The notes under the pieces were generated by a model. The model searched no databases and was not told the DNA's origin. It worked only from the letters and a program-made list of their open reading frames with translations. This document shows positions 17,421 through 26,759 of a DNA stretch of 64,000 nucleotides, piece by piece (the stretch's first letter is position 1; each line of letters begins with the position of its first letter). The DNA comes from Nitrospirota bacterium (GTDB lineage: Bacteria > Nitrospinota_A > UBA7883). The stretch spans positions 36,001-100,000 of the forward strand of contig JAJRZK010000001.1 of assembly GCA_024275315.1 (NCBI GenBank). The letters are read 5' to 3'. The position numbers and the translations under genes were made by a program.

Positions 17421-17894
17421 ATGATGAGTGACGAAGAAACCAGCGCCGAAAACGAGGAAGACCTTTGGGCCGCCGCGGCGGACGACCTGGCCCAGCAAAG
17501 GGAAATGCTTCGGGACGCCGCTGACACTGGCGAGGCTGAACCAAATGACACCCCGGCAGAGGAGGGTGTGGCCACGGCTGTGGCTCCCTCGGCGGAGACG
17601 GCTCCCGCTGGTGAACAATTATCGGATGCGACCAAAAGCGATGTGGACAGGATTCTTGATATTCCACTTAAAATCTCGGTGGAGCTGGGCAAGACAAAAA
17701 TGTTGATCAACGATCTTCTGCAACTTGGCCAGGGATCGGTTATCGAGCTTACAAAGCTTGTCGGTGAGCCCCTCGAGGTCATGGTGAACAACCGGCTTGT
17801 CGCGCGAGGCGAGGTTGTGGTTGTAAACGAAAAGTTCGGAATTCGTCTGACGGAAATATCCTCGCCCAAGGAAAGGATTGAAAAAATGGGCTGA
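17421..17894 (+). CDS. fliN: Flagellar motor switch protein FliN
   Basis: 157 residues. An acidic N-terminal extension of about 75 residues rich in Ala and Glu is followed by the SPOA domain (ILDIPLKISVELGKTKM, then LLQLGQGSVIELTKLVGEPL and GEVVVVNEKFGIRLTEI). FliN completes the C ring and docks export chaperone complexes. The gene starts with two consecutive ATG codons. The long acidic extension is larger than in enterobacterial FliN but is common in other phyla. Confidence 0.94.
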   Translation: MMSDEETSAENEEDLWAAAADDLAQQREMLRDAADTGEAEPNDTPAEEGVATAVAPSAETAPAGEQLSDATKSDVDRILDIPLKISVELGKTKMLINDLLQLGQGSVIELTKLVGEPLEVMVNNRLVARGEVVVVNEKFGIRLTEISSPKERIEKMG

Positions 17895-18000
17895 GCTGTT
17901 TCCGATTTTTCTTTTCGGCGCGCCCCGACCCTATCTGACGGATCGCCTCCCGGCGGTTTCGTGGTTAATCATTTCTCTCGTCAAATTACTGCCATTAATA

Positions 18001-18017
18001 TTGGCATATCCCTTGCT
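18001..18017 (+). promoter_or_regulatory. Sigma-54 type promoter for fliO
   Basis: TTGGCATATCCCTTGCT matches the RpoN consensus TTGGCAC-N5-TTGC[AT] closely; GG (18003-18004) and GC (18015-18016) are 10 bases apart. The predicted start near 18028 is about 70 bases before the fliO ATG. A GTCAA half-site (17980-17984) lies just upstream. It implies the export genes can be transcribed separately from motA-fliN. Confidence 0.6.
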
Positions 18018-18099
18018 ACTTGCTGTGTGTGTGGTTGAATCTGACAAAGATATGGCGCTTAGCGTCCTGCGCAAAACGGAAAGCGAGGGTAGTGGAATA

Positions 18100-19380
18100 A
18101 TGAAACGAGCCATCCTTATACTGGCGTTTATATGGCTGGTCGCGCCGCAAATAGCTTATGCCAAGGCGGACCTGTCAGGATTTAACCGTCTTGATGGCGT
18201 TTCCGTCTATTCAGACAAAGGTGAAGTGCGAGTTGTTATCAGGTTCGCCAGGGACAGGAATCAAAAGCCGGAACCGGTGTTTTTCGAAAAATCTGTCCAG
18301 TTTGAATTTGAGAACACATATATAAACCCCTCCAAACGTGACTTCCGCTTCGATGACTCTCTGGCCGTTTCCGCCACGGCGTACCAGTACTCCAGAGACT
18401 CGGTACGCTTGCGGCTTTTCCTGAACGAGGACCCCAGGTCCTACAAGGACAAGTGGGGTTTAAAGATTAACGGAGACCTGCTGATATTTACGATAGAAAA
18501 AAAGGCGCCACCCGCCCCTGTGGATAAACAGTCGATAGAAAAGCCGGCGGATCCTGTCGTCCAGGCCGAGCCTGCGGCTCAACCGGTGGCCGCACCCGCA
18601 GATCAGGCGGGACAAACCTGGGGCAAGGCGTTTTCGGTTACGGATCAGAAGGTGGCGGGTAAAAGCGATGACACCAATTCACCACTTTTGCTGGAATCGG
18701 CGCCGGAGAAAAAGGGTAACGGTTTTTTAAAATATGAAGAACCTGTAGCCCCGGCGACACCGAGCCTCGGCAAAATGTTTATCAAAATGATCGCCTCACT
18801 TTGCATAGTAGTGGCGCTTGTCCTGACGCTGGCATGGGTGGGCAGAAAGTATCTGGGCAAGATAAACGCATTACCCGCAGGTGACGTGGTCAATGTTTTG
18901 GCCACCGGTTCCATAGGAGCGAAGCAACAGGTGTCGGTCATAGACGTCGCCGGCGAGGTGCTGGTGATAGGCGTGGCGGGAGAGAATATGACGTTACTGG
19001 CCAGCCTGGATGACAAAGAGACGATAAACCGGCTTCGCCGCAAAGTGGGCGGGGCGATTCGACCTTCCAAAGCCAGGTTAAAAAACAACAGTTCCCGAGT
19101 TGCAAGCGAAGGTCAGGTGGTCACTCAACTTATCAGAAAAGCCGTTGGCGCTTTTCGGATCGGGAGACACAAAACCTCGCATAAAAACGATCACGCCCTT
19201 TTCGACCAGGCCGATCCGGACACTTTCGCAGGCCAGTTCAAGGCCGCGGAATCGGCTGGGCGACAACCCCGCCAGGATGGTAAAACCGAAGCCGTCCGGG
19301 AGTCTTTGAGCCGTGACGACCTGATGAAAAGGGTTACCAGCGCCATAAAGGCCCGCAACGGCAACTTAAGGATAGCGTAG
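18100..19380 (+). CDS. fliO: FliO-family flagellar biosynthesis protein with N-terminal AMIN-like domain
   Basis: 426 residues, three to four times the length of enterobacterial FliO. A signal peptide (MKRAILILAFIWLVAPQIAYA) leads into a ~110-residue beta-rich segment beginning DGVSVYSDKGEVRVVIRF, similar to AMIN domains that bind cell wall. A Pro/Ala-rich linker follows, then one membrane helix near residue 230 (CIVVALVLTLAWVGRKYLG). The FliO core is cytoplasmic (VNVLATGSIGAKQQVSVIDV and VLVIGVAGENMTLLASL), and a long polar tail ends the protein. The frame is open back to 17878, but the signal peptide and the GAGGGT upstream of 18100 fix the start. fliP starts one base after the stop. Confidence 0.8.
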   Translation: MKRAILILAFIWLVAPQIAYAKADLSGFNRLDGVSVYSDKGEVRVVIRFARDRNQKPEPVFFEKSVQFEFENTYINPSKRDFRFDDSLAVSATAYQYSRDSVRLRLFLNEDPRSYKDKWGLKINGDLLIFTIEKKAPPAPVDKQSIEKPADPVVQAEPAAQPVAAPADQAGQTWGKAFSVTDQKVAGKSDDTNSPLLLESAPEKKGNGFLKYEEPVAPATPSLGKMFIKMIASLCIVVALVLTLAWVGRKYLGKINALPAGDVVNVLATGSIGAKQQVSVIDVAGEVLVIGVAGENMTLLASLDDKETINRLRRKVGGAIRPSKARLKNNSSRVASEGQVVTQLIRKAVGAFRIGRHKTSHKNDHALFDQADPDTFAGQFKAAESAGRQPRQDGKTEAVRESLSRDDLMKRVTSAIKARNGNLRIA

Positions 19381-19381
19381 C

Positions 19382-20140
19382 ATGTCTGTGCGCAGGATTA
19401 TTTTTGCGGTCGTCATCGTGGCGCTGGCGATATCCGCTGTTCCCGCCGAAGCCGCGGCCGGCTCCGCGCCCGCCATCAGCATAAGCATAGACGGGGCCAC
19501 GGAAGGAGGCAAGATAGCCACCGGCTTGAAAATAATGATTTTGCTGACGGTGCTTTCGCTGGCTCCGTCCATATTCATTTCGCTGACGTCGTTCGTGCGT
19601 ATAGTCGTTGTGTTTCATTTTCTAAGGCAGGCCATGGGCACGCAGACGATGCCGCCCAACCAGGTGTTGGCGGCGATGGCCATGTTCATGACATTTTTTA
19701 TCATGTCGCCGGTGTTTTCAAAAATTTACGATGAAGCCTTCGTGCCCATGAGCAAAGAACAGATAACCGCCCAGGAGGCGTATGATAAAGCCATCGTACC
19801 TCTGCGAAAATTCATGCTCTCGCAAACCAGGGAGAAGGATCTCTCGCTGTTTGTGGGGCTGTCAGAGATGAAAGAACCCGAGACGTTCGATGACATACCG
19901 ACATATGTGATTATTCCGTCGTTTCTTATTTCCGAGATGCGGACATCGTTTACAATCGGGTTTCTTATCTACATACCCTTTCTGGTGCTCGACATGGTGA
20001 TCGCCTCTGTGCTGATGTCCATGGGCATGATGATGCTCCCCCCGATCATGATATCTCTTCCGTTCAAGATAATGCTGTTTGTGCTGGTGGATGGCTGGTA
20101 CCTGATCGTGGGGTCGATGATGAGAAGCTTTGCGATGTGA
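19382..20140 (+). CDS. fliP: Flagellar export gate protein FliP
   Basis: 252 residues. A cleavable signal peptide (MSVRRIIFAVVIVALAISAV) is followed by the signature SFVRIVVVFHFLRQAMGTQT with the adjacent MPPNQVLAAMAMFMTFFIM, and a C-terminal pair of helices including MMLPPIMISLPFKIMLFVLV. FliP forms the pentameric core of the type III export gate together with FliQ and FliR. Length and membrane pattern are normal. Confidence 0.96.
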   Translation: MSVRRIIFAVVIVALAISAVPAEAAAGSAPAISISIDGATEGGKIATGLKIMILLTVLSLAPSIFISLTSFVRIVVVFHFLRQAMGTQTMPPNQVLAAMAMFMTFFIMSPVFSKIYDEAFVPMSKEQITAQEAYDKAIVPLRKFMLSQTREKDLSLFVGLSEMKEPETFDDIPTYVIIPSFLISEMRTSFTIGFLIYIPFLVLDMVIASVLMSMGMMMLPPIMISLPFKIMLFVLVDGWYLIVGSMMRSFAM

Positions 20141-20158
20141 TGAAAGCGCATATGTAAT

Positions 20159-20431
20159 ATGGTAACCCCCGATTTTGTCACAAACTTCGCCGCCGAGGGC
20201 CTTTGGATGTATTTGCTTATCGCTGGCCCCATGCTGGGATTCGGCCTTGTGGTGGGTGTGGCTGTCTCGATATTTCAGGCTGTAACCTCCATTCAGGAAA
20301 TGACGCTTACGTTTATTCCCAAAATACTCGCCGTCATGATATCCATCCTGATTTTTTTCCCCTGGATGATAGAGATGATGCTCAGCTACACGGCGAAAAT
20401 CATCATCAATATCCCAATGTACATCAAATGA
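20159..20431 (+). CDS. fliQ: Flagellar export gate protein FliQ
   Basis: 90 residues with two membrane hairpin helices: LWMYLLIAGPMLGFGLVVGV and ILAVMISILIFFPWMIEMML, joined by the conserved IFQAVTSIQEMTLTFIPK. This is the full length of FliQ. It lies 18 bases after fliP and 10 before fliR in one transcription unit. Confidence 0.95.
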   Translation: MVTPDFVTNFAAEGLWMYLLIAGPMLGFGLVVGVAVSIFQAVTSIQEMTLTFIPKILAVMISILIFFPWMIEMMLSYTAKIIINIPMYIK

Positions 20432-20441
20432 AGGCTGGAAA

Positions 20442-21224
20442 ATGCCTGATGTTTTCCCGGTAGACATAAACACGCTCCAGGCGTTTCTGCTCGTGCTCAC
20501 CAGGGTGACGTCCGCGCTTGCGTTCATACCGGTCACTGGTGGCATGGCGGCGCCCAAACAGGTGAGGGCCGCCCTGTCGATATTCGTGGCGATTGTCGTG
20601 TTCCCGCTTGTCGATATCAGCCACATCAACGTGAATGTGGATGTGTTTTCCATCGGATTGACGATAGTGGGCGAATTCATGATAGGCGCGCTGACGGCGC
20701 TGTTCGTCGGCCTTGTCTTTGCGGGGGTACAGCTTGCGGGAGCCGTGATCGGTTTTCAGGTAGGGTTTGGTATCGTCAACGTTGTCGATCCGGTCACCAG
20801 CGCCCAGATATCCATCACCAGCCAGTTCATGAACCTGGTGAGCATGTTGCTGTTTCTTGCGTTAAACATCCATCTGGTGCTGATAGGGGCGATTGCGAAC
20901 AGTTTTAACATAATCCCGCTGGGCGGTTTCGCTTCCCACCAGAGTTTGCTGGAAACGATGGTTCGCGCGATGGGGGCGGTATTTATCACCGGAGCGCAAT
21001 TGGCCGCTCCACTTACAGTCATGTTGCTGTTAAAACAGGCCGCCATGGGCCTGATCGCCCGTTCGGTGCCCCAGATGAACATTTTCGTTGTAGGGTTTCC
21101 CATAACGATAGCCATGGGGCTGTTCAGCATGGGCGTAGCCATGCCGGCGTTCGGCATGTATATCACAAAGCTTTTTTCCCGGATGACCTCCCAGATAGAA
21201 CTTGCGTTCCATCTGATGGGTTGA
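20442..21224 (+). CDS. fliR: Flagellar export gate protein FliR
   Basis: 260 residues, six to seven hydrophobic segments, with the FliR/SpaR pattern: an early helix with ARVTSALAFIPVTGG-like sequence (here TRVTSALAFIPVTGG), then FVGLVFAGVQLAGAVIGFQVG, and a late segment around LGLIARSVPQMNIFVVGFP-like residues (here MGLIARSVPQMNIFVVGFP). FliR caps the FliP-FliQ-FliR export gate. It is separate from FlhB here, unlike the FliR-FlhB fusions of some clostridia. Confidence 0.95.
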   Translation: MPDVFPVDINTLQAFLLVLTRVTSALAFIPVTGGMAAPKQVRAALSIFVAIVVFPLVDISHINVNVDVFSIGLTIVGEFMIGALTALFVGLVFAGVQLAGAVIGFQVGFGIVNVVDPVTSAQISITSQFMNLVSMLLFLALNIHLVLIGAIANSFNIIPLGGFASHQSLLETMVRAMGAVFITGAQLAAPLTVMLLLKQAAMGLIARSVPQMNIFVVGFPITIAMGLFSMGVAMPAFGMYITKLFSRMTSQIELAFHLMG

Positions 21225-21255
21225 TCTGGCTGGGAAGGAAAGGAGGTGAGGAGGA

Positions 21256-22323
21256 TTGGCTGACGACAAGGAATCAAAAACCGAGGAACCGACAGCAAAA
21301 AAGCTGGAGGACACCAGGAAAAAAGGGCGCACCGCCAAAAGCCAGGAGATAAACACTGTACTGGTATTGCTGGTTTCGGTTGTATTTTTTATGTTTCTCG
21401 GGATGCATACGATCAGGAATCTGTTGATGCTTTGGCATGACTATTTCTCCATCTCCTCAGAATTCCATCTGACCAGTGAATCGACCCAATTTCTCCTGAA
21501 AAACACGTTTGCCCAACTGTTTTTTGTCACGATGCCTTTTATGGGTGTATTGGCCCTGGTCGGTGTGGCTTCCAATTACTGGCAGAACGACGGATGGCTG
21601 TTTTCCTGGGACCCCATATCCCCCAAGTTCAACAAGCTCAATCCACTGCAGGGGTTCAAGAAATTTCTGGGCAAGGAGGGCGCCATGAACCTTCTGAAAT
21701 CCCTTGGCAAACTGTCGCTTATCGGAACCGCGGTCTATCTTGCGTTCGATGATGAAATGGAGCTGATACCGGTGTTGCTGGAGTCGACAATAGTGCAGAT
21801 GCTACAGATTCTCGGCTGGGAGACTTTTGACCTGGTTATGAAAGTATTGCTGGTGATGACGATAATCGCGCTGATCGACTACATCTACCAGAAATACGCG
21901 TTCATGGAAAGCCTGAAAATGACCAAGCAGGAAGTCAAGGACGAAAGGAAAAACATCGACGGAGACCCGTTTATCAAATCACGTATAAAACAGAAACAGT
22001 TCGAGATGTTCCGCAACCGGATGATGGGCAAAGTGCCTGAAGCCGAGGTGATAATTACAAACCCCACCCACCTTTCAATCGCGTTGCGGTACAACCGGTT
22101 GACCGACCCCGCTCCCGTGGTCATCGCCAAGGGAGCCGGCTATGTGGCCCTGAAGATCCGGGAGATCGCCAAGGAGCACGATATACCTGTAGTGGAAGAT
22201 AAACCACTGGCACGCACTTTGTATAAATCTGTGGATATAGGAGATCTCGTCCCTGAAACACTGTATAAAGCGGTGGCGGAGACGTTGGCTTATGTATACA
22301 AGTTAAAAGGCAAGGCCCTTTAA
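21256..22323 (+). CDS. flhB: Flagellar export switch protein FlhB
   Basis: 355 residues starting at TTG; AGGAGGTGA at 21241-21249 is a near-perfect ribosome binding site for this codon, and the reading begins ADDKESKTEEPTAKKLEDTR as FlhB proteins do. Four membrane helices are followed by the cytoplasmic domain with the autocleavage motif NPTH at residues 269-272. Cleavage between Asn and Pro switches export from rod/hook to filament substrates. The conserved ALRY and KGAG segments follow. All functional landmarks are intact. Confidence 0.96.
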   Translation: MADDKESKTEEPTAKKLEDTRKKGRTAKSQEINTVLVLLVSVVFFMFLGMHTIRNLLMLWHDYFSISSEFHLTSESTQFLLKNTFAQLFFVTMPFMGVLALVGVASNYWQNDGWLFSWDPISPKFNKLNPLQGFKKFLGKEGAMNLLKSLGKLSLIGTAVYLAFDDEMELIPVLLESTIVQMLQILGWETFDLVMKVLLVMTIIALIDYIYQKYAFMESLKMTKQEVKDERKNIDGDPFIKSRIKQKQFEMFRNRMMGKVPEAEVIITNPTHLSIALRYNRLTDPAPVVIAKGAGYVALKIREIAKEHDIPVVEDKPLARTLYKSVDIGDLVPETLYKAVAETLAYVYKLKGKAL

Positions 22324-22477
22324 TACAAACAGCTATGTTGTAACCCGCGCGCTTTGAAAAGAGCAAGAGTTGCCAGATGCATGATGTTGATAAATTGACG
22401 CGACAAAATTTTGACGCGGATTGCGCCAGATCCATGACGGGATCCGTAGCCTGGCCTGTCCGGGGAAAGCGCTGAAC

Positions 22478-24553
22478 ATGGCTTCTGCGAAACTGGCGCA
22501 TGGCATAGTGTCCAAGGGAGCCGATGTCGGGCTTGCAGTTGGGATTATTCTCGTGCTTGGTGTCATGGTGCTTCCGGTGCCAGCTCAGCTCCTGGACCTG
22601 CTATTAGCCGCATCGATCACCATCGGGATGGTGATCCTGATGGTTTCAATTTATCTCCGGAACCCTGTGGATTTTTCCGTGTTTCCATCATTACTGCTGG
22701 TGGTGACCATATTCCGGCTTTCGTTAAACGTGGCGACCACCAGGCGTATCCTGTTGCATGGCTCTGAAGGAGCCGACGCCGCCGGAGCGGTGATTCAGTC
22801 ATTCGGCCAGTTTGTCGTTGGTGGAAATTATGTTGTCGGGGTTGTGGTGTTCGTGATTCTGGTCATTATCAACTTCAAGGTAATAACCCAGGGCGCCACC
22901 CGCACGGCGGAAGTGGCGGCGCGGTTTACTCTCGACGCCATGCCCGGCAAGCAAATGAGCATAGATGCGGATCTAAACGCCGGTATTGTCACGGAGCAGG
23001 AGGCCAAGGAAAGGCGTAAACAACTTGAGGACGAGGCCAGCTTTTACGGGGCGATGGACGGCGCCATCAAGTTTGTCCGTGGCGACGTGGTAGCGGGGAT
23101 CATTATCACGGTTGTAAATATAGCCGCAGGGTTCGCCATAGGCACGCTTCAGCAAGGGATGCCGCTGGCCGAGGCGGCGGAAATATACACGATATTGACC
23201 ATTGGCGACGGATTGGTGTCCCAGCTTCCCTCCCTGATTGTCTCCACGGCTTCAGGTATCGTGGTCACAAGAGCTGTCGGTGAAAGCAACCTGGGAAAAG
23301 AGATGGCCGAACAGTTGATGGTCAACCCAAGGGCTTTTGCGATTACCTCCGGATTTCTTATATTCATGTCCTTAGTTCCCGGCATGCCTTTCGTCGCTTT
23401 TATGGTTCTTGGCGGCACGGCTGGTATGCTTTCGTACATGATGGTCCAGGGCGAGAAACTGTCCCGGGCCGAGGCGGAAATGGAAATGGAGAGAGAGGCG
23501 TCCAAACCAGCCCCTGAACGGGTTGAGGCACTGTTGCCGCTGGACACCCTGGAGCTTGAGATCGGTTATGAGTTGATTCCCCTGGTCGACGCCCAGCAGG
23601 ACGGGGAGCTTCTTGAAAGGATCAAATCCGTTCGCAGACAGTTCGCTCTCGAGATGGGGCTTATCGTGCCGCCCATGCACATCAGGGACAACCTGCAACT
23701 CAAGTCCAACGCCTACTCGATACTGATCAAGGGCATCGAGGTCGCCAGTGGCGAGCTGTGGATGAACCATTACCTTGCCATAGACCCAGGCACGGGCGTG
23801 GAGAGGATACAGGGGCATGAGACCATAGAGCCCACATTCGGTCTGAAAGCGTACTGGGTGACCGAGGCAAACAAGGAAAAAGCGAAAACGGCCGGCTACA
23901 CGGTGGTGGACACGGCCACTGTCATCACCACGCACATAAAAGAGATCATACGCCAGCACTCGCACGAGTTGCTCGACAGGCAGGAGACAAGCAACCTGGT
24001 TGACAACCTGAAGGAGACCAACCCGAAAGTCGTCGAGGAGCTTATACCCTCCGTGCTGGCGCTGGGCCAGGTGCAAAAGGTTCTGGGCAACCTGCTTAAA
24101 GAGGGGATTTCCATACGTGACCTGAAAACCATTCTGGAAACGCTGGCGGACAGCTCCATGATTACCAAGGATACCGATAACCTGACGGAATATGTCCGCG
24201 CCGCCCTGTCCAGGTCCATAAGCAAGCAGATGCGTTCCGACGACGGATCGCTGAAAGTGATGACTCTCGATCCGGGCCTGGAGCAGTCTGTAAACAACTC
24301 TGTAAAAATAACGGAACACGGCGCCTACCTGGCGCTGGATCCCAACATCGCGCAGAAAATGATCGACAGCATTCGTGAACAGATCGACAAATTCAACGCA
24401 TTAAACACCAACCCGGTTCTGTTAACAGGGCCACAAGCCAGGATGCATTTGCGCAGGCTGACTGAAAGGTTTATCCCGAACCTGTCGGTGTTGTCCCACA
24501 ATGAAGTGACTCCGGACACGAAGGTCGAAAACATCGCCGTGGTCAAGGTTTGA
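22478..24553 (+). CDS. flhA: Flagellar export apparatus protein FlhA
   Basis: 691 residues. Eight hydrophobic segments occupy the first ~330 residues and include the FHIPEP region (NVATTRRILL, DAMPGKQMSIDADLNAG, and GAMDGAIKFVRGDVVAG). The rest is the soluble domain forming the nonameric docking ring for chaperone-substrate complexes. I place the start at 22478 (MASAKLAHG); an in-frame ATG at 22421 would add 19 residues not typical of the family. The 154 bases after flhB contain no gene and no clear promoter. Confidence 0.95.
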   Translation: MASAKLAHGIVSKGADVGLAVGIILVLGVMVLPVPAQLLDLLLAASITIGMVILMVSIYLRNPVDFSVFPSLLLVVTIFRLSLNVATTRRILLHGSEGADAAGAVIQSFGQFVVGGNYVVGVVVFVILVIINFKVITQGATRTAEVAARFTLDAMPGKQMSIDADLNAGIVTEQEAKERRKQLEDEASFYGAMDGAIKFVRGDVVAGIIITVVNIAAGFAIGTLQQGMPLAEAAEIYTILTIGDGLVSQLPSLIVSTASGIVVTRAVGESNLGKEMAEQLMVNPRAFAITSGFLIFMSLVPGMPFVAFMVLGGTAGMLSYMMVQGEKLSRAEAEMEMEREASKPAPERVEALLPLDTLELEIGYELIPLVDAQQDGELLERIKSVRRQFALEMGLIVPPMHIRDNLQLKSNAYSILIKGIEVASGELWMNHYLAIDPGTGVERIQGHETIEPTFGLKAYWVTEANKEKAKTAGYTVVDTATVITTHIKEIIRQHSHELLDRQETSNLVDNLKETNPKVVEELIPSVLALGQVQKVLGNLLKEGISIRDLKTILETLADSSMITKDTDNLTEYVRAALSRSISKQMRSDDGSLKVMTLDPGLEQSVNNSVKITEHGAYLALDPNIAQKMIDSIREQIDKFNALNTNPVLLTGPQARMHLRRLTERFIPNLSVLSHNEVTPDTKVENIAVVKV

Positions 24554-24569
24554 GGTTTAAGGAGCCTAC

Positions 24570-25838
24570 ATGCAGATAAAACGATATGAAGCGATCGACA
24601 TGAGTCAGGCGATAAAGCTGGTAAAAGAAGATCTCGGCTCCGAAGCGGTCATCCTGTCGTCGCGCAAGATAACGAAAGGAGCCGGGAAATTCGGAATGTT
24701 CGGCCGGCAGGTGATAGAAGTCACCGCGGCCGCGGAAACACCGGTGATTGTGGAAAACCCCCGGCAGAGACGATATCGTCCCCGGGAGTCGGGGAGTGAA
24801 AATAAAAGTCACGCGCAAAAAGCGCGCTCGAAAGCTGAATCGGCTCAGCAGGTGATGGTAATGATGGAGCCTGTGCTGGAGGGGTTGGACGAAATACGAA
24901 ACAGGTTGAGCGAGTTTCAGCCAGGTGATGACAAAACGGGGCCGGTGTCCGCAGGTTTTACCGATGATGTGCGGGAGCTCAAATCGATGATGGCCTATCT
25001 TGTGGACCAGGCGGTGGCCCAGAAAGGCGAAGGAGATCACAAGAACTACCAGTTTCTCGTCAAACGCCTGACAGAGCAGGGGGTGGCCCCAGAATACGCC
25101 CGCGCCATCGTGGATGAGATCAAGGAGACCGGTGGCTCCTCGGCCACGCCGGACCTTCGCACGCTGGTGTATGTCGCCGTCGCCAGGATGCGTGACACGG
25201 TGACCATGGATGGGTGGATCGACCCGGCCAATACAGGAGATGAACAGCGGGTAGTGGCCCTGACCGGGCCGACGGGGGTTGGCAAAACAACCACTGTAGC
25301 CAAGCTTGCCTCCAACCTTTCGATGAATGGTGTCAGCGTCGGTCTTATAACCATCGACACTTTCCGCATAGCCGCGGTGGAGCAACTGAAGATATATGCC
25401 AGGATCCTTGACGCGCCACTGGAGGTCGCTCTTTCCCCGGCGGAGCTGAAAAACTGCCTGCACTCTCTGCGGGATATGGATGTGGTGCTGATAGACACCG
25501 CCGGCAGGTCCCATCGCGACAAGGAGCATATGAACGATCTGGAAAAATATCTGGACGCTGCGCCGGAGATAGAGACCAGGCTGACTCTTTCCGCCACCGC
25601 GTCTGATAGGCAGTTAGAAGAGACTATAAGGAATTTTTCCAGGGTGCGTGTGGATGGGCTGATATTTACAAAGCTCGATGAAGCGGTCAGACTCGGCCCC
25701 ATTTTCAACCAGCAGGTACGCACGGGGCTACCCATTTCATACTTTACCACGGGCCAGAGCGTGCCGGAGGATATCGAGGAAGCCAGTGTTAAACGCCTTA
25801 TCGGTGGCATGTTCAAGCAGGATAAAGCAAACAAGTAA
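24570..25838 (+). CDS. flhF: Flagellar SRP-like GTPase FlhF
   Basis: 422 residues. An N-terminal basic region (MQIKRYEAIDMSQAIKLVKE and EAVILSSRKIT) is followed by a variable linker and an SRP-type NG domain. The P-loop GPTGVGKTT is at about residues 233-241, then TIDTFRIAAVEQLKIY, the DTAGRSHRD switch and TKLDEAVRLG. FlhF sets flagellar position and number, usually at the pole, together with FlhG. It follows flhA by 16 bases. Confidence 0.95.
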   Translation: MQIKRYEAIDMSQAIKLVKEDLGSEAVILSSRKITKGAGKFGMFGRQVIEVTAAAETPVIVENPRQRRYRPRESGSENKSHAQKARSKAESAQQVMVMMEPVLEGLDEIRNRLSEFQPGDDKTGPVSAGFTDDVRELKSMMAYLVDQAVAQKGEGDHKNYQFLVKRLTEQGVAPEYARAIVDEIKETGGSSATPDLRTLVYVAVARMRDTVTMDGWIDPANTGDEQRVVALTGPTGVGKTTTVAKLASNLSMNGVSVGLITIDTFRIAAVEQLKIYARILDAPLEVALSPAELKNCLHSLRDMDVVLIDTAGRSHRDKEHMNDLEKYLDAAPEIETRLTLSATASDRQLEETIRNFSRVRVDGLIFTKLDEAVRLGPIFNQQVRTGLPISYFTTGQSVPEDIEEASVKRLIGGMFKQDKANK

Positions 25839-25870
25839 CTATATCGGTAAATTAACTAAGGAGACCTATA

Positions 25871-26728
25871 ATGGATCAGGCGGTAACACTCAGGCGACTG
25901 TCACAGGGGACAAGTTTTTCTACGCCCCGAACGGCTAGTTCCAGCTCTATGTTGCGGGGCCTTGCGGTTGCCTCCGGCAAAGGAGGGGTGGGAAAAACCA
26001 ACACGGTGGCCAACCTGGGCTACGCTCTTAGCTCCATGGGCAAGCGGGTGCTTGTGTTGGACGCGGACATGGGGTTGGGTAACATCCACATACTTCTCGG
26101 GCTGGCGCCCAGATACACTTTACAGCATGTTATTTCAGGCGAGCGCGGTATCGAGGACATAATAATCAGGGGCCCTGGCGGGCTGGACATTCTTCCCGCG
26201 GCTTCCGGAACACGCAAGTTCAGCAATCTTACCGGAGAGGAGATGTTGACCCTGAAGACAGAGCTGGAGGTTTTAGAGTCCAACTACGATTTCATACTGT
26301 TCGACTTGGGAGCCGGTATCTCCAGCAACGTCACCTATTTCTGCTCCGCCGCGAAGGATGTGGCGGTGATAACCTCGTCGGAGCCCACATCGTTTGCAGA
26401 TGCGTACGCGTTCATGAAAGTCTTGTCCAGGGACTTTGACAAGCGGGATTTCAAGCTGATAGTCAACAGCGTAAAGAGCAAAAAGGAATCGCTGGATGTT
26501 TTTTCCAGGCTTTCGCAGGTTTCGGACCGGTTCGGGCTGGACATACGGATAGATTTGCTGGGCCACATTGTTCATGATCCGGTTGTTTCCACGGCTGTGC
26601 GCAGGCAGATGCTGTTTACAGAAAAATACCCCAACTCACCTGCGGCCATGTGTATTTATGACATAGCGGACAACCTTGTCCGTACATTGAGGCCGGCGGA
26701 AGTGCGGTGGGGCAAAATATTCTCATAG
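25871..26728 (+). CDS. flhG: FlhG/FleN MinD-like ATPase controlling flagellar number
   Basis: 285 residues. The deviant Walker A GKGGVGKT is at residues 36-43, preceded by a ~30-residue N-terminus of the kind that carries the FlhF-activating helix (MDQAVTLRRL). The MinD-type segments VLDADMGLGNIHILLGL and DFILFDLGAGIS follow. FlhG limits flagellar number by stimulating FlhF and, in some species, by inhibiting the master activator FleQ. The adjacent flhF (32-base gap) and the FleQ-like palindrome before motA fit such a circuit. Confidence 0.94.
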   Translation: MDQAVTLRRLSQGTSFSTPRTASSSSMLRGLAVASGKGGVGKTNTVANLGYALSSMGKRVLVLDADMGLGNIHILLGLAPRYTLQHVISGERGIEDIIIRGPGGLDILPAASGTRKFSNLTGEEMLTLKTELEVLESNYDFILFDLGAGISSNVTYFCSAAKDVAVITSSEPTSFADAYAFMKVLSRDFDKRDFKLIVNSVKSKKESLDVFSRLSQVSDRFGLDIRIDLLGHIVHDPVVSTAVRRQMLFTEKYPNSPAAMCIYDIADNLVRTLRPAEVRWGKIFS

Positions 26729-26759
26729 CTTTTTATCGCAACGGGTTTGTTACCAGAAT

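Noticed and set aside
17878..18099. FliO starting at 17878
   Set aside because: It would overlap fliN and put 74 residues before a clear signal peptide; a sigma-54 type promoter lies inside the stretch.
23372..24319. Leftward 315-codon frame inside flhA
   Set aside because: Antisense shadow of a conserved gene, rich in His/Arg/Gln as expected from such shadows.
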